This document shows, piece after piece, positions 49,862-58,831 of a stretch of 64,000 nt of DNA. The stretch is taken from positions 930,001 to 994,000 of the forward strand of contig WNDS01000001.1 of NCBI GenBank assembly GCA_009912235.1. Reading direction: 5' to 3'. The notes beneath the pieces are model-generated. The model was not told where the DNA came from. It worked only from the letters and a program-made list of their open reading frames with translations, and ran no database searches. The position numbers and the translations under genes were made by a program. The DNA comes from Stenotrophomonas maltophilia (lineage in GTDB: Bacteria > Pseudomonadota > Gammaproteobacteria > Xanthomonadales > Xanthomonadaceae). Within the stretch, counting starts at the first letter, position 1, and every line of letters starts with the position of its first letter.

Positions 49862-50271
49862 TCATGCCTCGGGCAGCCCGTCAACCCACCAAATGAACCT
49901 ACTGGTCTTCATGCCCAGAAGCTCGGCAGCAGACCAGCCCGCATGCGATGCAAGCGCCAGCACAGAGCCGCGAATGTAATCCGGGCTTAGTCGATAAAAT
50001 TTGCGAAGGCCGCCTGAAGACGCTGGTAGTCGCGCACCGGCAACTTGCGCACCTCCGACACCGGGACCATCGCCAGATTCGCCAGCAGCGTGATCTCCTT
50101 CAAAACCTCGCTGCCTTTTGCCTCCGATGCCGAAAGCTGGTCATCCACCGTCGGCTCACGAAGCGTGAGTGTGCTGACCTGCGCGCCCTCAATCTCGCGC
50201 GGGCGCGACAGCGTTACCGTGATCGAGCCATCATCATTGGACTTGACCCATGCACTCGTTGACTTTGCCAC
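49862..50271 (-). CDS. E+E': gpE+E', tail assembly chaperone made by -1 frameshifting
   Basis: The extended form of gpE. The E' frame carries FYRLSPDYIRGS through IWWVDGLPEA and ends with TGA at 49862-49864. It has no start of its own. It is entered by a -1 slip at the heptamer AAATTTT (49996-50002, minus strand) five codons before the end of E. The same E/E' device is known in P2 between the tube and tape-measure genes. Confidence 0.8.
49987..50271 (-). CDS. E: Tail assembly chaperone gpE
   Basis: A 94-residue tail assembly protein of the P2 gpE type, encoded between the tube (FII) and tape measure (T) genes. It has a beta-rich N-terminus (GSITVTLSRPREIEGAQVSTL) and a helical C-terminus (LRLQAAFANFID-like end). 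It is not expected in the mature virion. Confidence 0.88.
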   Translation of the reverse strand: MAKSTSAWVKSNDDGSITVTLSRPREIEGAQVSTLTLREPTVDDQLSASEAKGSEVLKEITLLANLAMVPVSEVRKLPVRDYQRLQAAFANFID

Positions 50272-50283
50272 TGTGATTCTCCG

Positions 50284-50793
50284 TTAAATGCCCAGCGCGC
50301 CGCGAATGCCCGCCATAATGTCGATACCGTTCTGGATGAACACCATGTTCTCAACATCGACCTCGTGGATCACCAAGGCGCTGTGCGTTTCCTTGTAGTA
50401 GCTCAGCGTCATGGAAATCTTCATGCTGCCTGCCTCGCCCGGCTTGAACGTGCCAAGGTCAATTTCCTTGATCTTGCCGCGCATGTTGTGCACCGCGGGC
50501 GTCACCGCCCCATCGAACGATTCCAGCGCCGCCCGTGCGGTCAGGCTGACATGCTTGCCCTCGACCACCCCGAAGAGGGCTAGCACCTCCGTGTTGTAGC
50601 CGATCAGCGTAAAGTCGCACTCCAGCTTTTCATGACCCATAGTGAGTTCCACCGGGCCATACATGCCGCCGCCCTGGAACTCCTCGGTCTTCATCGTCAG
50701 CTTTGGCGGGTTGTACTCCTTGATCTGGCCTGCCATGCCCAAGCCATCAACATAGAGGTTGATGTTCTTCAGTACGTTGCGTGCAATAGCCAT
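50284..50793 (-). CDS. FII: Tail tube protein gpFII
   Basis: A 169-residue major tail tube protein. The start MAIARNVLKNINLYVDGLGMAG is almost a signature for P2 gpFII. It stacks as hexameric rings inside the contractile sheath. It begins one base after the sheath gene. Confidence 0.95.
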   Translation of the reverse strand: MAIARNVLKNINLYVDGLGMAGQIKEYNPPKLTMKTEEFQGGGMYGPVELTMGHEKLECDFTLIGYNTEVLALFGVVEGKHVSLTARAALESFDGAVTPAVHNMRGKIKEIDLGTFKPGEAGSMKISMTLSYYKETHSALVIHEVDVENMVFIQNGIDIMAGIRGALGI

Positions 50794-50794
50794 G

Positions 50795-52523
50795 TCAGAA
50801 GATCTCGCTGATGTAGTTGTTGACCAGGTGCGAGCGGAACGTCAGGCGTTCAGCCGGGTAGACCGGAGTGAAGTCAAAGTCCCAATACACATGCCCGCTA
50901 GCGATGCTCTCCGGCGCGTTGAGGTCCTTGTCGAGCCAGCAACTGCCACCCAGAATCGCGCCGGTAGACTTCAGTTGCCGCAGGAAGGCATTTACGCCCT
51001 CGCGCACATCATCGACATAGTTCTTGGTGATGCCGCGATCCACCGCCCACAGGTGCGCGTCCTGAAGGCTGTCGGAGATGATGTCGGCGGTGCGCACAAC
51101 GCACAGGTACTGCCACTTCTGGTCCGATGACAGCGTGCGGTTGCCCCACAGCCTGAACCCGGACTCCCGGATGATCGTGGCAACATTCTTGCCGTTCAGC
51201 AGATTGGCGCGACTGCTTACATCGCCCATCGTGAAATCCACGGCTCGCTCGGTTCCGATGATCCCGTTGATTTCCTTGTTCGACGGCGATGTCCACCAGC
51301 CGATTTCGTTGTCCGTCTTTGCAATCAGGCCAGCGACAACCGGCGAGGAATAGCTCGCCTTCTGCACGCCGTCCGGGCCAGTTCGCATCACGCGCGGGTC
51401 CACCAGGAACACACGCTTGCTACCCGAATTCCCCGCCGCTGCAATTGCCGCATCATCATTGGTGCTCGGGCCATCGGCGATGATCGTTGCGCGAAGACGC
51501 TCGGCAATGCCGACCAGCCCGGCCACTACCGCATTGCTGGTGTTGCCAATGGTCGCTGCGGCCTTCGCCTTGGTCTTTGGCCATGCCGGGATTGCCGGAA
51601 CTGCCGGTGCGTCGCCGCCCGTAAACTCAACGGTCGGGGCTTCAGTGTAGCCAGAGCCAGGACTGGTCACCTTGACCGAATCCACCTTGTTGTCCTTCAT
51701 CGTCACTGCAGCAGTAGCACCCTTACCGCCACCACCGGTGAGGGCGACCTTCGGGGTGCCTGCGTAATCAGCGCCGCCGTCAGTGACAACGATCGAATCG
51801 ACCTTGTCGCCGTTAATCTTGGCCGTCGCCTTGGCTTTGGCAGTTGGCTTGGCGGGAATGGGCGGAACCTCCGGCTCGCCCCCCCAACAGGTCAACGGTC
51901 GGGGCCGAAGTGTAGCCAGAGCCGGGATTGGTGATTTTGATCTCCGACACCTTGCCGTCCTTCAGCATCGCCTCGGCGGCGGCACCACTACCCTCACCGC
52001 CGCTGAACTTGACCGTGGGGGCCTCTTTGTAGCCCTCGCCACCGTCGGTGACCTTAACTGCCGTAATCCCACCCACAACAGACTGATGCGTGAAACCTGG
52101 AGCGCACAGGATGCGCGGCTTGTAGCCGGTGACCGACTTGGCCGCCAGCAGCGCCTGGATGCCCTCGTAGCCCCCCGTGGTGGCGTTGGCACCCCCCAAG
52201 ACATGACTGAGCGTCTCCGCCTCGCTCGCCCCCTCCTCAACGCGAACCACGATCACCGCAGCGCCGGTCTGGTCGAAGATGCTGTCCAGCGCCTCCGGCA
52301 ATGTGCCGTCGCCGCGAGCATCGTCAGGGTCAAGCTTCAGCAGCTTGGCCGCCTTGGCCCGCGACCCGGCCACCATGACCGGAGTGTTGATAGGAAATTC
52401 CACCGCATCGGCTCGCGGCGCGGTACCGACAATGCCAATGACGCTGGAACTTGCGGTCTGGATCGGGCGCACGCCGTCATCGATGGTCAGGACCTCGACG
52501 CCGTGCAGGAATTCAGTGGACAT
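50795..52523 (-). CDS. FI: Tail sheath protein gpFI, with a frameshift and an inserted repeat domain
   Basis: The contractile sheath protein. The N-terminal part (EFLHGVEVLTIDDGVRPI) and the C-terminal part (FRLWGNRTLSSDQKWQYLCV, then FDFTPVYPAERLTF) are typical. Between APGFTHQ (near 150) and SNAVVAGLVGIAERLRA lies an insert of about 175 residues made of four GxGY-type repeats. The frame breaks in this insert at a C7 run (51879-51885): with six, PTVDLLGG continues as EPEVPPIPAKP and the whole gene reads as one 575-residue protein. As given, the sheath would be truncated in the insert. Confidence 0.85.
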
Positions 52524-52583
52524 AGGATCGCATCCGGGCTGGGAGTATTCAGCCTTGATCGTGCCCATTCATCGCGGGCGTAT

Positions 52584-52602
52584 CCATCTGCGGAATTTCC
52601 AC
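52584..52602 (-). repeat. 17-bp junction repeat, copy 1 (between fibre and sheath genes)
   Basis: GGAAATTCCGCAGATGG (minus strand) preceded by GT. It lies in the 90-bp gap between the fibre gene stop and the sheath gene start. Confidence 0.9.
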
Positions 52603-52613
52603 ATCCGGCCAGC

Positions 52614-53906
52614 TCAGTAGGCGATGCAGTACATCATCTGCAAGCCAGCCGGAAGGTTGTCGCTGCCGCCTTCGCTATTGACCGTGATGGCGTGCGTATG
52701 CGCACCTGCGCCCTCGTTCTTCAATGCGTGCGTATGGTCAGCGGCCGCTGCAATCACGATCTCGTGCTGATGTTCTCCGCCGGCCGCTATGCCGATGTTG
52801 TGGGAGTGTGCGCCTGCATTGGACAGGTAGATGCCGGTTAGGCTGCGGCCGGTGTCATAGGCCGTATAGCCCCTCACGCTCACCGCCTCCCAGCCATCCG
52901 CGCCCGGAGAGTTGCTTGGCCCGGACCACGTGTGCGAATGGCCCGGATCGTTGACACCGTGACTATGGTCTCCCTGCACATCACAGCTTGCACCATGGAC
53001 ATGGCTTCCCGCTACACCACAGGTCGCAGCGTGCGCATGCCCACCAGCAGCCAGCACCTCTATGTTGTGAACATGATCGGCAACACCCGATGCACTGGCC
53101 GTATGCGCATGGGCAATGACCTCGCCAACCGTATGTGCGCCGATTAGCTCAGGCTTGTTTGTATGCGTGATCGTCGTGCCTTCCTTGCACAAAGGCACGT
53201 TGAAGGTGCTTTTTCCGTCACCCTTTCCATAGGCGGTACCGATGGCGGAAAACAAATCGGCGTAGTCAGTTCGGGACACTGCCTTGCCATCGCACGCCAG
53301 CAGGCCAGTCGGCGGCTTCTTGCCCGCAAACGGGACGATTTGGCCCGGCAAGTAGCGGCGATAGGCAGAAAACGAATCCTTGATAAGTGCCATCAGCGAT
53401 GCCGGGGTCACCGCACGCGATGCATCCTTGCCTTCCTTAGTCTCCGCATCCGTTGCAATCTCAATGACACCCACCACCTCCGTCGTCGCGGGAGGATTAA
53501 GGAACTCCGTGCTGCCAAAGCTGATGCTCTTTGCGTCCGCATCTGCAAGCACAATGTCCGCAGACAGCAATGCAATTGCCTTGGCCGACTTCTCCAAAAT
53601 CACATCCTGCTGCCCATACAGGCCCAGCAGCGTACCGTCGGCAAGGTACAGGCCGATGCCATACAGACTGTATGCGTCGCCGGAATCGTCACGCACCGAG
53701 ACGTGGATCGTGTCGTTGGCGACAACTTGGCCCCCGAAGGTTTTCAGGCGCTTCAGTTCACCCGGCAGCTTGACGTCCTTGCCGTCCTTATCGGGCGCAA
53801 AGACATTGGCGGTAACGCCAATCTCGGTGACGGTCACCGAATTGGTACCGGCATGCTGCGCATTGACCAGCGCAGCCAGCCCGGCAGCGGTAAGTTGAAT
53901 CTTCAT
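52614..53906 (-). CDS. H: Tail fibre protein with multiple HxH motifs
   Basis: A 430-residue fibre in the position of P2 gpH. The N-terminal half (NSVTVTEIGVTANVFAP; GIGLYLADGTLLGLYGQ) attaches to the baseplate as in P2-like fibres. A collar-type region follows (LPGQIVPFAGKKPPTGLLACDGKAVSRTDYADLF). The C-terminal third has about ten HxH motifs (HAH, HVH, HSH, HQH, HTH), which in T4 gp12-like fibres hold iron ions along a trimer axis. No separate gpG-type chaperone gene follows. Confidence 0.9.
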   Translation of the reverse strand: MKIQLTAAGLAALVNAQHAGTNSVTVTEIGVTANVFAPDKDGKDVKLPGELKRLKTFGGQVVANDTIHVSVRDDSGDAYSLYGIGLYLADGTLLGLYGQQDVILEKSAKAIALLSADIVLADADAKSISFGSTEFLNPPATTEVVGVIEIATDAETKEGKDASRAVTPASLMALIKDSFSAYRRYLPGQIVPFAGKKPPTGLLACDGKAVSRTDYADLFSAIGTAYGKGDGKSTFNVPLCKEGTTITHTNKPELIGAHTVGEVIAHAHTASASGVADHVHNIEVLAAGGHAHAATCGVAGSHVHGASCDVQGDHSHGVNDPGHSHTWSGPSNSPGADGWEAVSVRGYTAYDTGRSLTGIYLSNAGAHSHNIGIAAGGEHQHEIVIAAAADHTHALKNEGAGAHTHAITVNSEGGSDNLPAGLQMMYCIAY

Positions 53907-53909
53907 GGA

Positions 53910-54449
53910 TCAATCCTTGTCAACGAGGCGCAAGCGCCGATACACAGCAGGCCGAAGCTCCGAAACTGCACAAAGGCCGCCATCGAAGAACACCGATTGC
54001 TTGAAGGTGAAGTGAGACCGCACCGGCTTCGCTGCGCTTACCGCGTAAATCACGCTGTCTGCGAACTCTTCAGTCGCACCGCCACCGCTAACAATTTTGG
54101 ATAGCTCGAATGTGTGGACCTCGCCAGGCGGGTCAAGCTGGAACCATTCGGAAAGCTCAATACCGGTCCCAACGGCAAGCGCCGCACGCTTCACCGCGCC
54201 GACTGTCCCCTTGTATCGGCGAACCACATAGGCCGAAGCGATAACATCTCGCTTCACCTTTTCACTCCACCCCGCGTCCCACGTGTCCACGCCCATCGCC
54301 CAGGCCAGCCACGGAAGAAGGTTGGCTGGGCAGTGTTGCGGGCTTATCACCTCACGAGCCGGAACCGGCACATCGGATATGCGCGCAATTGCCATCGCCA
54401 TCGCACGCTCACCCCTGGTGGCGCTGGTTGGAAGAAGATGCTCAGACAT
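53910..54449 (-). CDS. I: Baseplate/tail protein gpI
   Basis: A 179-residue homologue of P2 gpI, which joins the fibres to the baseplate. Typical core: CPANLLPWLAWAMGVDTWD followed by VIASAYVVRRYKGTVGAVKRA. Start 54449 overlaps the end of gene J by eight bases. Confidence 0.92.
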   Translation of the reverse strand: MSEHLLPTSATRGERAMAMAIARISDVPVPAREVISPQHCPANLLPWLAWAMGVDTWDAGWSEKVKRDVIASAYVVRRYKGTVGAVKRAALAVGTGIELSEWFQLDPPGEVHTFELSKIVSGGGATEEFADSVIYAVSAAKPVRSHFTFKQSVFFDGGLCAVSELRPAVYRRLRLVDKD

Positions 54450-55344
54450 CGGGCTTCTCAGCCACCGACACATTGATATCGGTACAGTTCGGCGCCTGCG
54501 TTTCGTCGATCACAATGTCGGCAGTTGGCTCAATCAACTTCACATTCTGCACGCCAGGCTGATGCAGCGCCGCGTGCAGGCCAGATAGCGTCACGTCATA
54601 GCCGATGAGATGCACGCTATCTAGATATTCGTTCAGCGCATCGACGGCAGCCTTCTTAATCACCTCCGCATCCGGCCCCGGATACATCGTCAGCACCGCC
54701 TCGACGGCATAGGCGATGATCTTCGCCGGGCGCACTGTCACGTGATCTGTCAGTGGGCGAATCTCTTCGGAATTGAGCTTCGCATTGACCTTCTCCATCA
54801 ATTCGGCAGATGCCGTTCCGTCGTCGGAGCGCGACAGGACGTAGACATCCACATCGCCCGGCTTTGGACTCAGGACCGAAACATTCTTCACGTCGCCATC
54901 AGCAGAAAGCGCGTGGAAAATGTAGCTACCCGAACTCCCTGCTGTCGTGTAGCCGTCAAAGGACAACTGGATGCGCGTACGGAAGTCGCGATCGCTCTCC
55001 ATGACTGCTGCAACTGGCGGAACCGCATCTGGATCGGCCGGAGTGACCACCAGCCGTTCCACATTGACGTTCGCGCCGATCTGATCCAGGTCCGCGCCCT
55101 CGGCAAATGCCAGCATGACCGCCTTGGCGCTCTCATTGGCGCGCTGGCGAACCAGCACCTCACGATATGCGCACACCTCCAGAATCTTGTAGGCAGGATC
55201 GGTCTCGACCAGTGCAGTGAAGGCTGGATCAAGCTCCTTCAGCCGTTCAAGCATCTGCGCCAGGATCACTTCAAAGTCGATCTGCTCGACAATGGCGGGC
55301 GGCGGTAGCCGCGTAAGATTGATGCCAGAGTATTGCGTAGCCAT
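54442..55344 (-). CDS. J: Baseplate wedge protein gpJ
   Basis: A 300-residue gpJ (gp6-like) baseplate protein. Family features are ANVNVERLVVTP, SFDGYTTAGSSGSYIFHALSA and VYVLSRSDDGTAS. It overlaps gene W by one base. Confidence 0.93.
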   Translation of the reverse strand: MATQYSGINLTRLPPPAIVEQIDFEVILAQMLERLKELDPAFTALVETDPAYKILEVCAYREVLVRQRANESAKAVMLAFAEGADLDQIGANVNVERLVVTPADPDAVPPVAAVMESDRDFRTRIQLSFDGYTTAGSSGSYIFHALSADGDVKNVSVLSPKPGDVDVYVLSRSDDGTASAELMEKVNAKLNSEEIRPLTDHVTVRPAKIIAYAVEAVLTMYPGPDAEVIKKAAVDALNEYLDSVHLIGYDVTLSGLHAALHQPGVQNVKLIEPTADIVIDETQAPNCTDINVSVAEKPDV

Positions 55345-55682
55345 TACTTCACCACAATTCCGTCAATGAAAATCTCCACCCCGTCCGGCAGGTACTGGCC
55401 TTGCACTGAAATGGAAAATCGCCCCTCAGCATCGGCCGTCGGGACAACCTTCGTCACCCGAAATCGCGGCTCCCAGCGCGCCAAGGCATCGACGGTGGCG
55501 GCCACAAAATCCAGCGCGGTTGATCGGTTGAACGGCATATCCGTAAGCTCAAACAAACGCGATCCATAGTCGCGACGCATCACCCGAGTTCCGACAGGCG
55601 TGGTCAGAATGTCGCGGATCGACTGCCGAAGGTGCTCAACACCTTGCAGATGCTTTCCGGTGGTGGCGCTGGTCCAAATCAT
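55344..55682 (-). CDS. W: Baseplate protein gpW (gp25-like)
   Basis: A 112-residue gpW/gp25-family baseplate subunit: LRQSIRDILTTPVGTRVMRRDYGSRLFEL is the characteristic block. It is separated from gene V by a 54-bp spacer that contains one copy of the 17-bp junction repeat. Confidence 0.95.
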   Translation of the reverse strand: MIWTSATTGKHLQGVEHLRQSIRDILTTPVGTRVMRRDYGSRLFELTDMPFNRSTALDFVAATVDALARWEPRFRVTKVVPTADAEGRFSISVQGQYLPDGVEIFIDGIVVK

Positions 55683-55713
55683 GGGTCGATCTTGGCCCCC
55701 CCAATGCGCATTG

Positions 55714-55730
55714 CCATCTGCGGAATTTCC
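55714..55730 (-). repeat. 17-bp junction repeat, copy 2 (between V and W)
   Basis: GGAAATTCCGCAGATGG (minus strand), here preceded by GC instead of GT. It fills most of the short V-W spacer. Confidence 0.9.
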
Positions 55731-55736
55731 GCGATG

Positions 55737-56336
55737 CTACTGCGGAGCGCCGGTAGGCCCGCTACCAGGCTGCACGCCACCATGCATGTGATCACTACCG
55801 ATATTGACCCCGTTAGACTTGATCGCCTTGACTGAGGTGTCCCCGGAGATGGTGACCTTCCCGGAAAACTCGGTCTCTTGGGCATCCACAACGAATTTCC
55901 CAGCCGTCAGCGTGGCCGTGCCATCTTCAAGCTTAAAGGTGGCACCACCTATGCGCAGCGTGATCGCGCCGCCTGACGGCACATCCAGCGCGTACTGGTG
56001 GCCTTGGCGGTCGTACTCGATGAAGGCCCCGTCAGCAAACTCTATGCGGCGCACGGTCGCCTTGGTAGCCGGTGCCGGGTACGCCTGCTGGTAGATGCTG
56101 CCCAGCACCACCGCCTGCGATGGGTCGCCATACGGGCACACCAGCACCACCTGCTCACCCACCTCCGGCAATGACCAGTCCCGCACGCCCGGGCCGGCGC
56201 GGGGCACCGTGAAGGCCAGCCAGTCGGTCAGCAGGCCATCAGAACTCACCTGGACGCGGGCCGACGCCTCGTCAATGGCTGCCACCGTGCCCACCAGCAC
56301 CATGCTCCCGATGAGGCGGTCATGCTCTGCGCTCAT
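55737..56336 (-). CDS. V: Baseplate spike protein gpV
   Basis: A 199-residue spike. An OB-fold domain comes first (VGTVAAIDEASARVQV; EVGEQVVLVCPYGDPSQAVVLG) and a beta-helical tip follows. The C-terminus holds HMHGG, the HxH iron-binding motif that caps P2-type spikes. It overlaps the upstream tail gene by four bases. Confidence 0.93.
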   Translation of the reverse strand: MSAEHDRLIGSMVLVGTVAAIDEASARVQVSSDGLLTDWLAFTVPRAGPGVRDWSLPEVGEQVVLVCPYGDPSQAVVLGSIYQQAYPAPATKATVRRIEFADGAFIEYDRQGHQYALDVPSGGAITLRIGGATFKLEDGTATLTAGKFVVDAQETEFSGKVTISGDTSVKAIKSNGVNIGSDHMHGGVQPGSGPTGAPQ

Positions 56337-56869
56337 TGAAGCGGCTCGTAATGTTCTTCGTTGCCCTGCCCAACATCAGGCGAAAAGCTGTACATCACGT
56401 CAATCGGCACCGTCCCGTCGTTCTTCCACGCCGTCTCGCCCAGAAAGCCCAGCATTGCAAATTCCACGCGCCACACCACGAACTTGTCCGCCTTGGGCGA
56501 GAACTCGTCCGGGTCAATTGCGAGCAGCTTGATCGCATCACACGGCGGGAAGCGCTTTAGCTGATACAGCCAGGTCGCAAGCGCCAGTGCGGCCTTGCGT
56601 ACATTTGCATGGGTCTGCGGGGTGCGATGGGCCATGATGATGCTCGCCTCAAACCGAAGCAGCACCGGAAACTGACCTGACCCGGCATCATCCTCAGCGC
56701 TCGGCTCGGCCTCAGTCATCGCCAGTAGGCAGGCCGGGGGCGGGAAGAGTGTGTCCTCATCATCCCGATAGAACTCCACTGTCTTGAAATCCGGGAATGC
56801 CTCAGCGATACGCGCCCTGATCGCATCGTGGAGAGCGTCGAATCTCACCTCTAGGTCGATGTCCGCCAT
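56333..56869 (-). CDS. Minor tail/head-completion protein of unknown family
   Basis: A 178-residue phage protein lying between the Z-like protein and gpV, overlapping both. It has an acidic N-terminus (DLEVRFDALHDAIRARIAEAF), a segment PPPACLLAMTEAEPSAED and a C-terminal beta-rich part (VVWRVEFAMLGFLGE). Similar proteins sit in this place in lambda-head/P2-tail phages and are thought to act in tail completion. Function inferred from position only. Confidence 0.7.
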   Translation of the reverse strand: MADIDLEVRFDALHDAIRARIAEAFPDFKTVEFYRDDEDTLFPPPACLLAMTEAEPSAEDDAGSGQFPVLLRFEASIIMAHRTPQTHANVRKAALALATWLYQLKRFPPCDAIKLLAIDPDEFSPKADKFVVWRVEFAMLGFLGETAWKNDGTVPIDVMYSFSPDVGQGNEEHYEPLQ

Positions 56870-57390
56870 TTCAATTCATGGTCCAAGAATTTGTAGAATT
56901 GCGCGTCAAACACGGCCGTCCCCACAAGCACATCTTCAATGTACGTTATGGCATCGTCTGCGATATCCGCATAGACAACACTTAGGGGAACGCGCCTCTT
57001 CCCGGCCCGCTTCAGCACCTCGTTCTTGCCGTAAAGCTTGGCAATGAATGCGCCTGGCTCAAACCTCCCGCCGTGCGCTGACACACCCTTTGCGCGCCGC
57101 CTCGGGCTCAATCTGGAAAAGGAGATGTCCTTGATGCCGTACCACACCTTTACACCAGAAAGGTCATCCATCCCGTGTTGCAGGCGATAGGTCTTGGTGC
57201 GTCCGCGCAGTATCTTCTGCGGTATCTTCAGCTGCCCGGACAGGCCGCGTACCGATTGGGTGCGCAGCCACCGGCCCATCTTTCCATAGGCCGAGCGCAG
57301 CGCGGCGCGCAACTGCTCTTCGGTGGCTTCTACCTTGTCTGCAAGACACTGAATTTCAGCCCCGGTAATGTCGATGCTGATATTGGCCAT
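56851..57390 (-). CDS. Phage tail component Z-like protein
   Basis: A 179-residue protein resembling prophage minor tail protein Z, which acts at the head-tail joint. Features are a helical N-terminus (ALRSAYGKMGRWLRTQSVRGLS), a basic middle (IPQKILRGRTKTYRL) and the segment WYGIKDISFSRL. ATG 57390 fits the family start. It overlaps the next gene by 19 bases. Confidence 0.75.
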   Translation of the reverse strand: MANISIDITGAEIQCLADKVEATEEQLRAALRSAYGKMGRWLRTQSVRGLSGQLKIPQKILRGRTKTYRLQHGMDDLSGVKVWYGIKDISFSRLSPRRRAKGVSAHGGRFEPGAFIAKLYGKNEVLKRAGKRRVPLSVVYADIADDAITYIEDVLVGTAVFDAQFYKFLDHELKWRTST

Positions 57391-57395
57391 CGCCG

Positions 57396-57722
57396 CTACT
57401 CCACGCGCCCAAGGTACACCACACATGTCCCAGTACCGTCGAACTTGGGATCGTGAATGACCGTGTATTTCCGACCAGGCATACTCGCAATGAGGCACTC
57501 ATCATGCTTCTTGACCTGCGCAACATCCACCTCTTTGCAGGTCAGGCGCGGATCGCCCTCAGTGGCCGAATATTCGCCCAACTGCTTGTCGTAGTACGGG
57601 TCATCGAAGATGCCCTTCACCTGCGGGGAAGTCGGCTCGCCGCCTCTGGAAAACAACGCCGTAGTAGCGAAGTCTTCCACTTCAAAGAAGACGTTCAAAT
57701 CCTCCCACCCAGGCGATGGCAT
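57396..57722 (-). CDS. Head-tail attachment protein, FII (lambda)-like
   Basis: A 108-residue protein similar to lambda gpFII: VKGIFDDPYY, then an acidic loop, KKHDECLIASMPGRKYTVIHD and a C-terminal TCVVYLGR. Lambda FII joins heads to tails. It overlaps the preceding repeat protein gene by one base. Confidence 0.75.
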   Translation of the reverse strand: MPSPGWEDLNVFFEVEDFATTALFSRGGEPTSPQVKGIFDDPYYDKQLGEYSATEGDPRLTCKEVDVAQVKKHDECLIASMPGRKYTVIHDPKFDGTGTCVVYLGRVE

Positions 57723-58570
57723 CAGTAGCCGTCCAGCTGGCCCACAATCACATAGCTACCATCCGGCGACGCTGCGCCCTTGCGGATGAATCGTTTCAGG
57801 CCATCAAAGTCGATTTCCGCAAAGGCCTCATTGGTCCCTTCAGGCGGGAACAGAGCGACAGTGGCACCCTCTGACCACTGGCCGCCCTCTTCATCGCAGT
57901 GCTCGATAACCAGCTTGATAACGCCACCACCGCTGCCCTCGCCGGAGTCCGTATCTTCCTTGGACGGGTCGCTAGCAGCGATGAATTCCACCTTCGGCGC
58001 AGTGGTATAGCCCTTTCCACCCGCCGTCACCTTGACCGAAGTAACCTTGCCATCCTTGACCTCGGCCGTCGCTTCTGCACCAGTTCCGCCGCCACCGCTG
58101 AACTTGACCGTCGGAGACCCTTTGTAGCTTTCGCCACCGTCAGTGACCTTAACTGCCGATACCACACCGTCGCCAAGCACTGCCTCGCACTTCGCCGGAG
58201 TCGCCGCATCGCTCCCGGACAGTTCGATCTTAGGCGGCTTACTGTAGCCAGTGCCAGGGTTGGTGACCTTGATCTCGGAAATTTTGCCGTTCTTGACTAC
58301 CGCTGTAGCCACCGCACCCTCGCCGTCGCCGGTGAGCTTCACCGTCGGCGGATCGGTGTAGCCATCACCACCGTCAGTCACAGAAACCGACTTGACGGAA
58401 TACTTGATCTCAGCGGTGGCAGTGGCCGGTTTCACAGTAACCGGGGGCTGCACTGGCGGCGTCGGGGCGGTGCGGCCAGAGGTCAGTGCATGCACCAGCG
58501 CATGACCCTTCAGGGAGATGACATCAATGGCATCAGTGCCAAGTGCAATGGGCTTGAGTCCGCGAAGCAT
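57722..58570 (-). CDS. Phage structural protein with four GxGY-type repeats
   Basis: A 282-residue protein encoded between the capsid and the head-tail joining genes. A short N-terminal part (LKPIALGTDAIDVISLKGHAL) and a C-terminal part (VIKLVIEHCDEEGGQWSEG; FIRKGAASPDGSYVIVGQ) flank four repeats of about 45 residues: DGGDGYTDPPTVKLTG, NPGTGYSKPPKIELSG, DGGESYKGSPTVKFSG, AGGKGYTTAPKVEFIA. The same repeats occur in the sheath insert. Probably a surface decoration or connector protein; the role is inference. Confidence 0.7.
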   Translation of the reverse strand: MLRGLKPIALGTDAIDVISLKGHALVHALTSGRTAPTPPVQPPVTVKPATATAEIKYSVKSVSVTDGGDGYTDPPTVKLTGDGEGAVATAVVKNGKISEIKVTNPGTGYSKPPKIELSGSDAATPAKCEAVLGDGVVSAVKVTDGGESYKGSPTVKFSGGGGTGAEATAEVKDGKVTSVKVTAGGKGYTTAPKVEFIAASDPSKEDTDSGEGSGGGVIKLVIEHCDEEGGQWSEGATVALFPPEGTNEAFAEIDFDGLKRFIRKGAASPDGSYVIVGQLDGY

Positions 58571-58591
58571 GATATTGGGCCTATTCAGTGT

Positions 58592-58831
58592 TTACAGGGG
58601 GTCGGTGTGGCGGGTCTTCTTCGGGAAGTCCCGAAACATCTCCGCATCCTTTGCATCTTCAACGCTCGGCGAAATCACGCTTGGCACCGATCCGGGCGGG
58701 GCGATGCGCGCTTTGCCGCGAGCAATAAGCGCATCGCCCTCCTCCGAAGACGCTTCCACGATTGCCGGGCAACTGACCAACCTGCCATCAAGGGCAATCG
58801 CGCCGGTCAGTTGCACAAGAACCGTGGCCAT
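58592..58831 (-). CDS. Small protein after the capsid gene
   Basis: A 79-residue protein (LTGAIALDGRLVSCPAIVEASSEEGDALIARGKARI) of a type commonly found directly after the major capsid gene in prophages. One base overlap with the capsid gene. Role unknown; possibly head decoration or head-tail connection. Confidence 0.65.
   Translation of the reverse strand: MATVLVQLTGAIALDGRLVSCPAIVEASSEEGDALIARGKARIAPPGSVPSVISPSVEDAKDAEMFRDFPKKTRHTDPL

Noticed and set aside
52578-52616. A tiny gene containing junction repeat copy 1
   Set aside because: A frame of 11 codons (MWKFRRW...) exists but has no ribosome binding site or relatives recognisable; the repeat is better seen as a DNA element.
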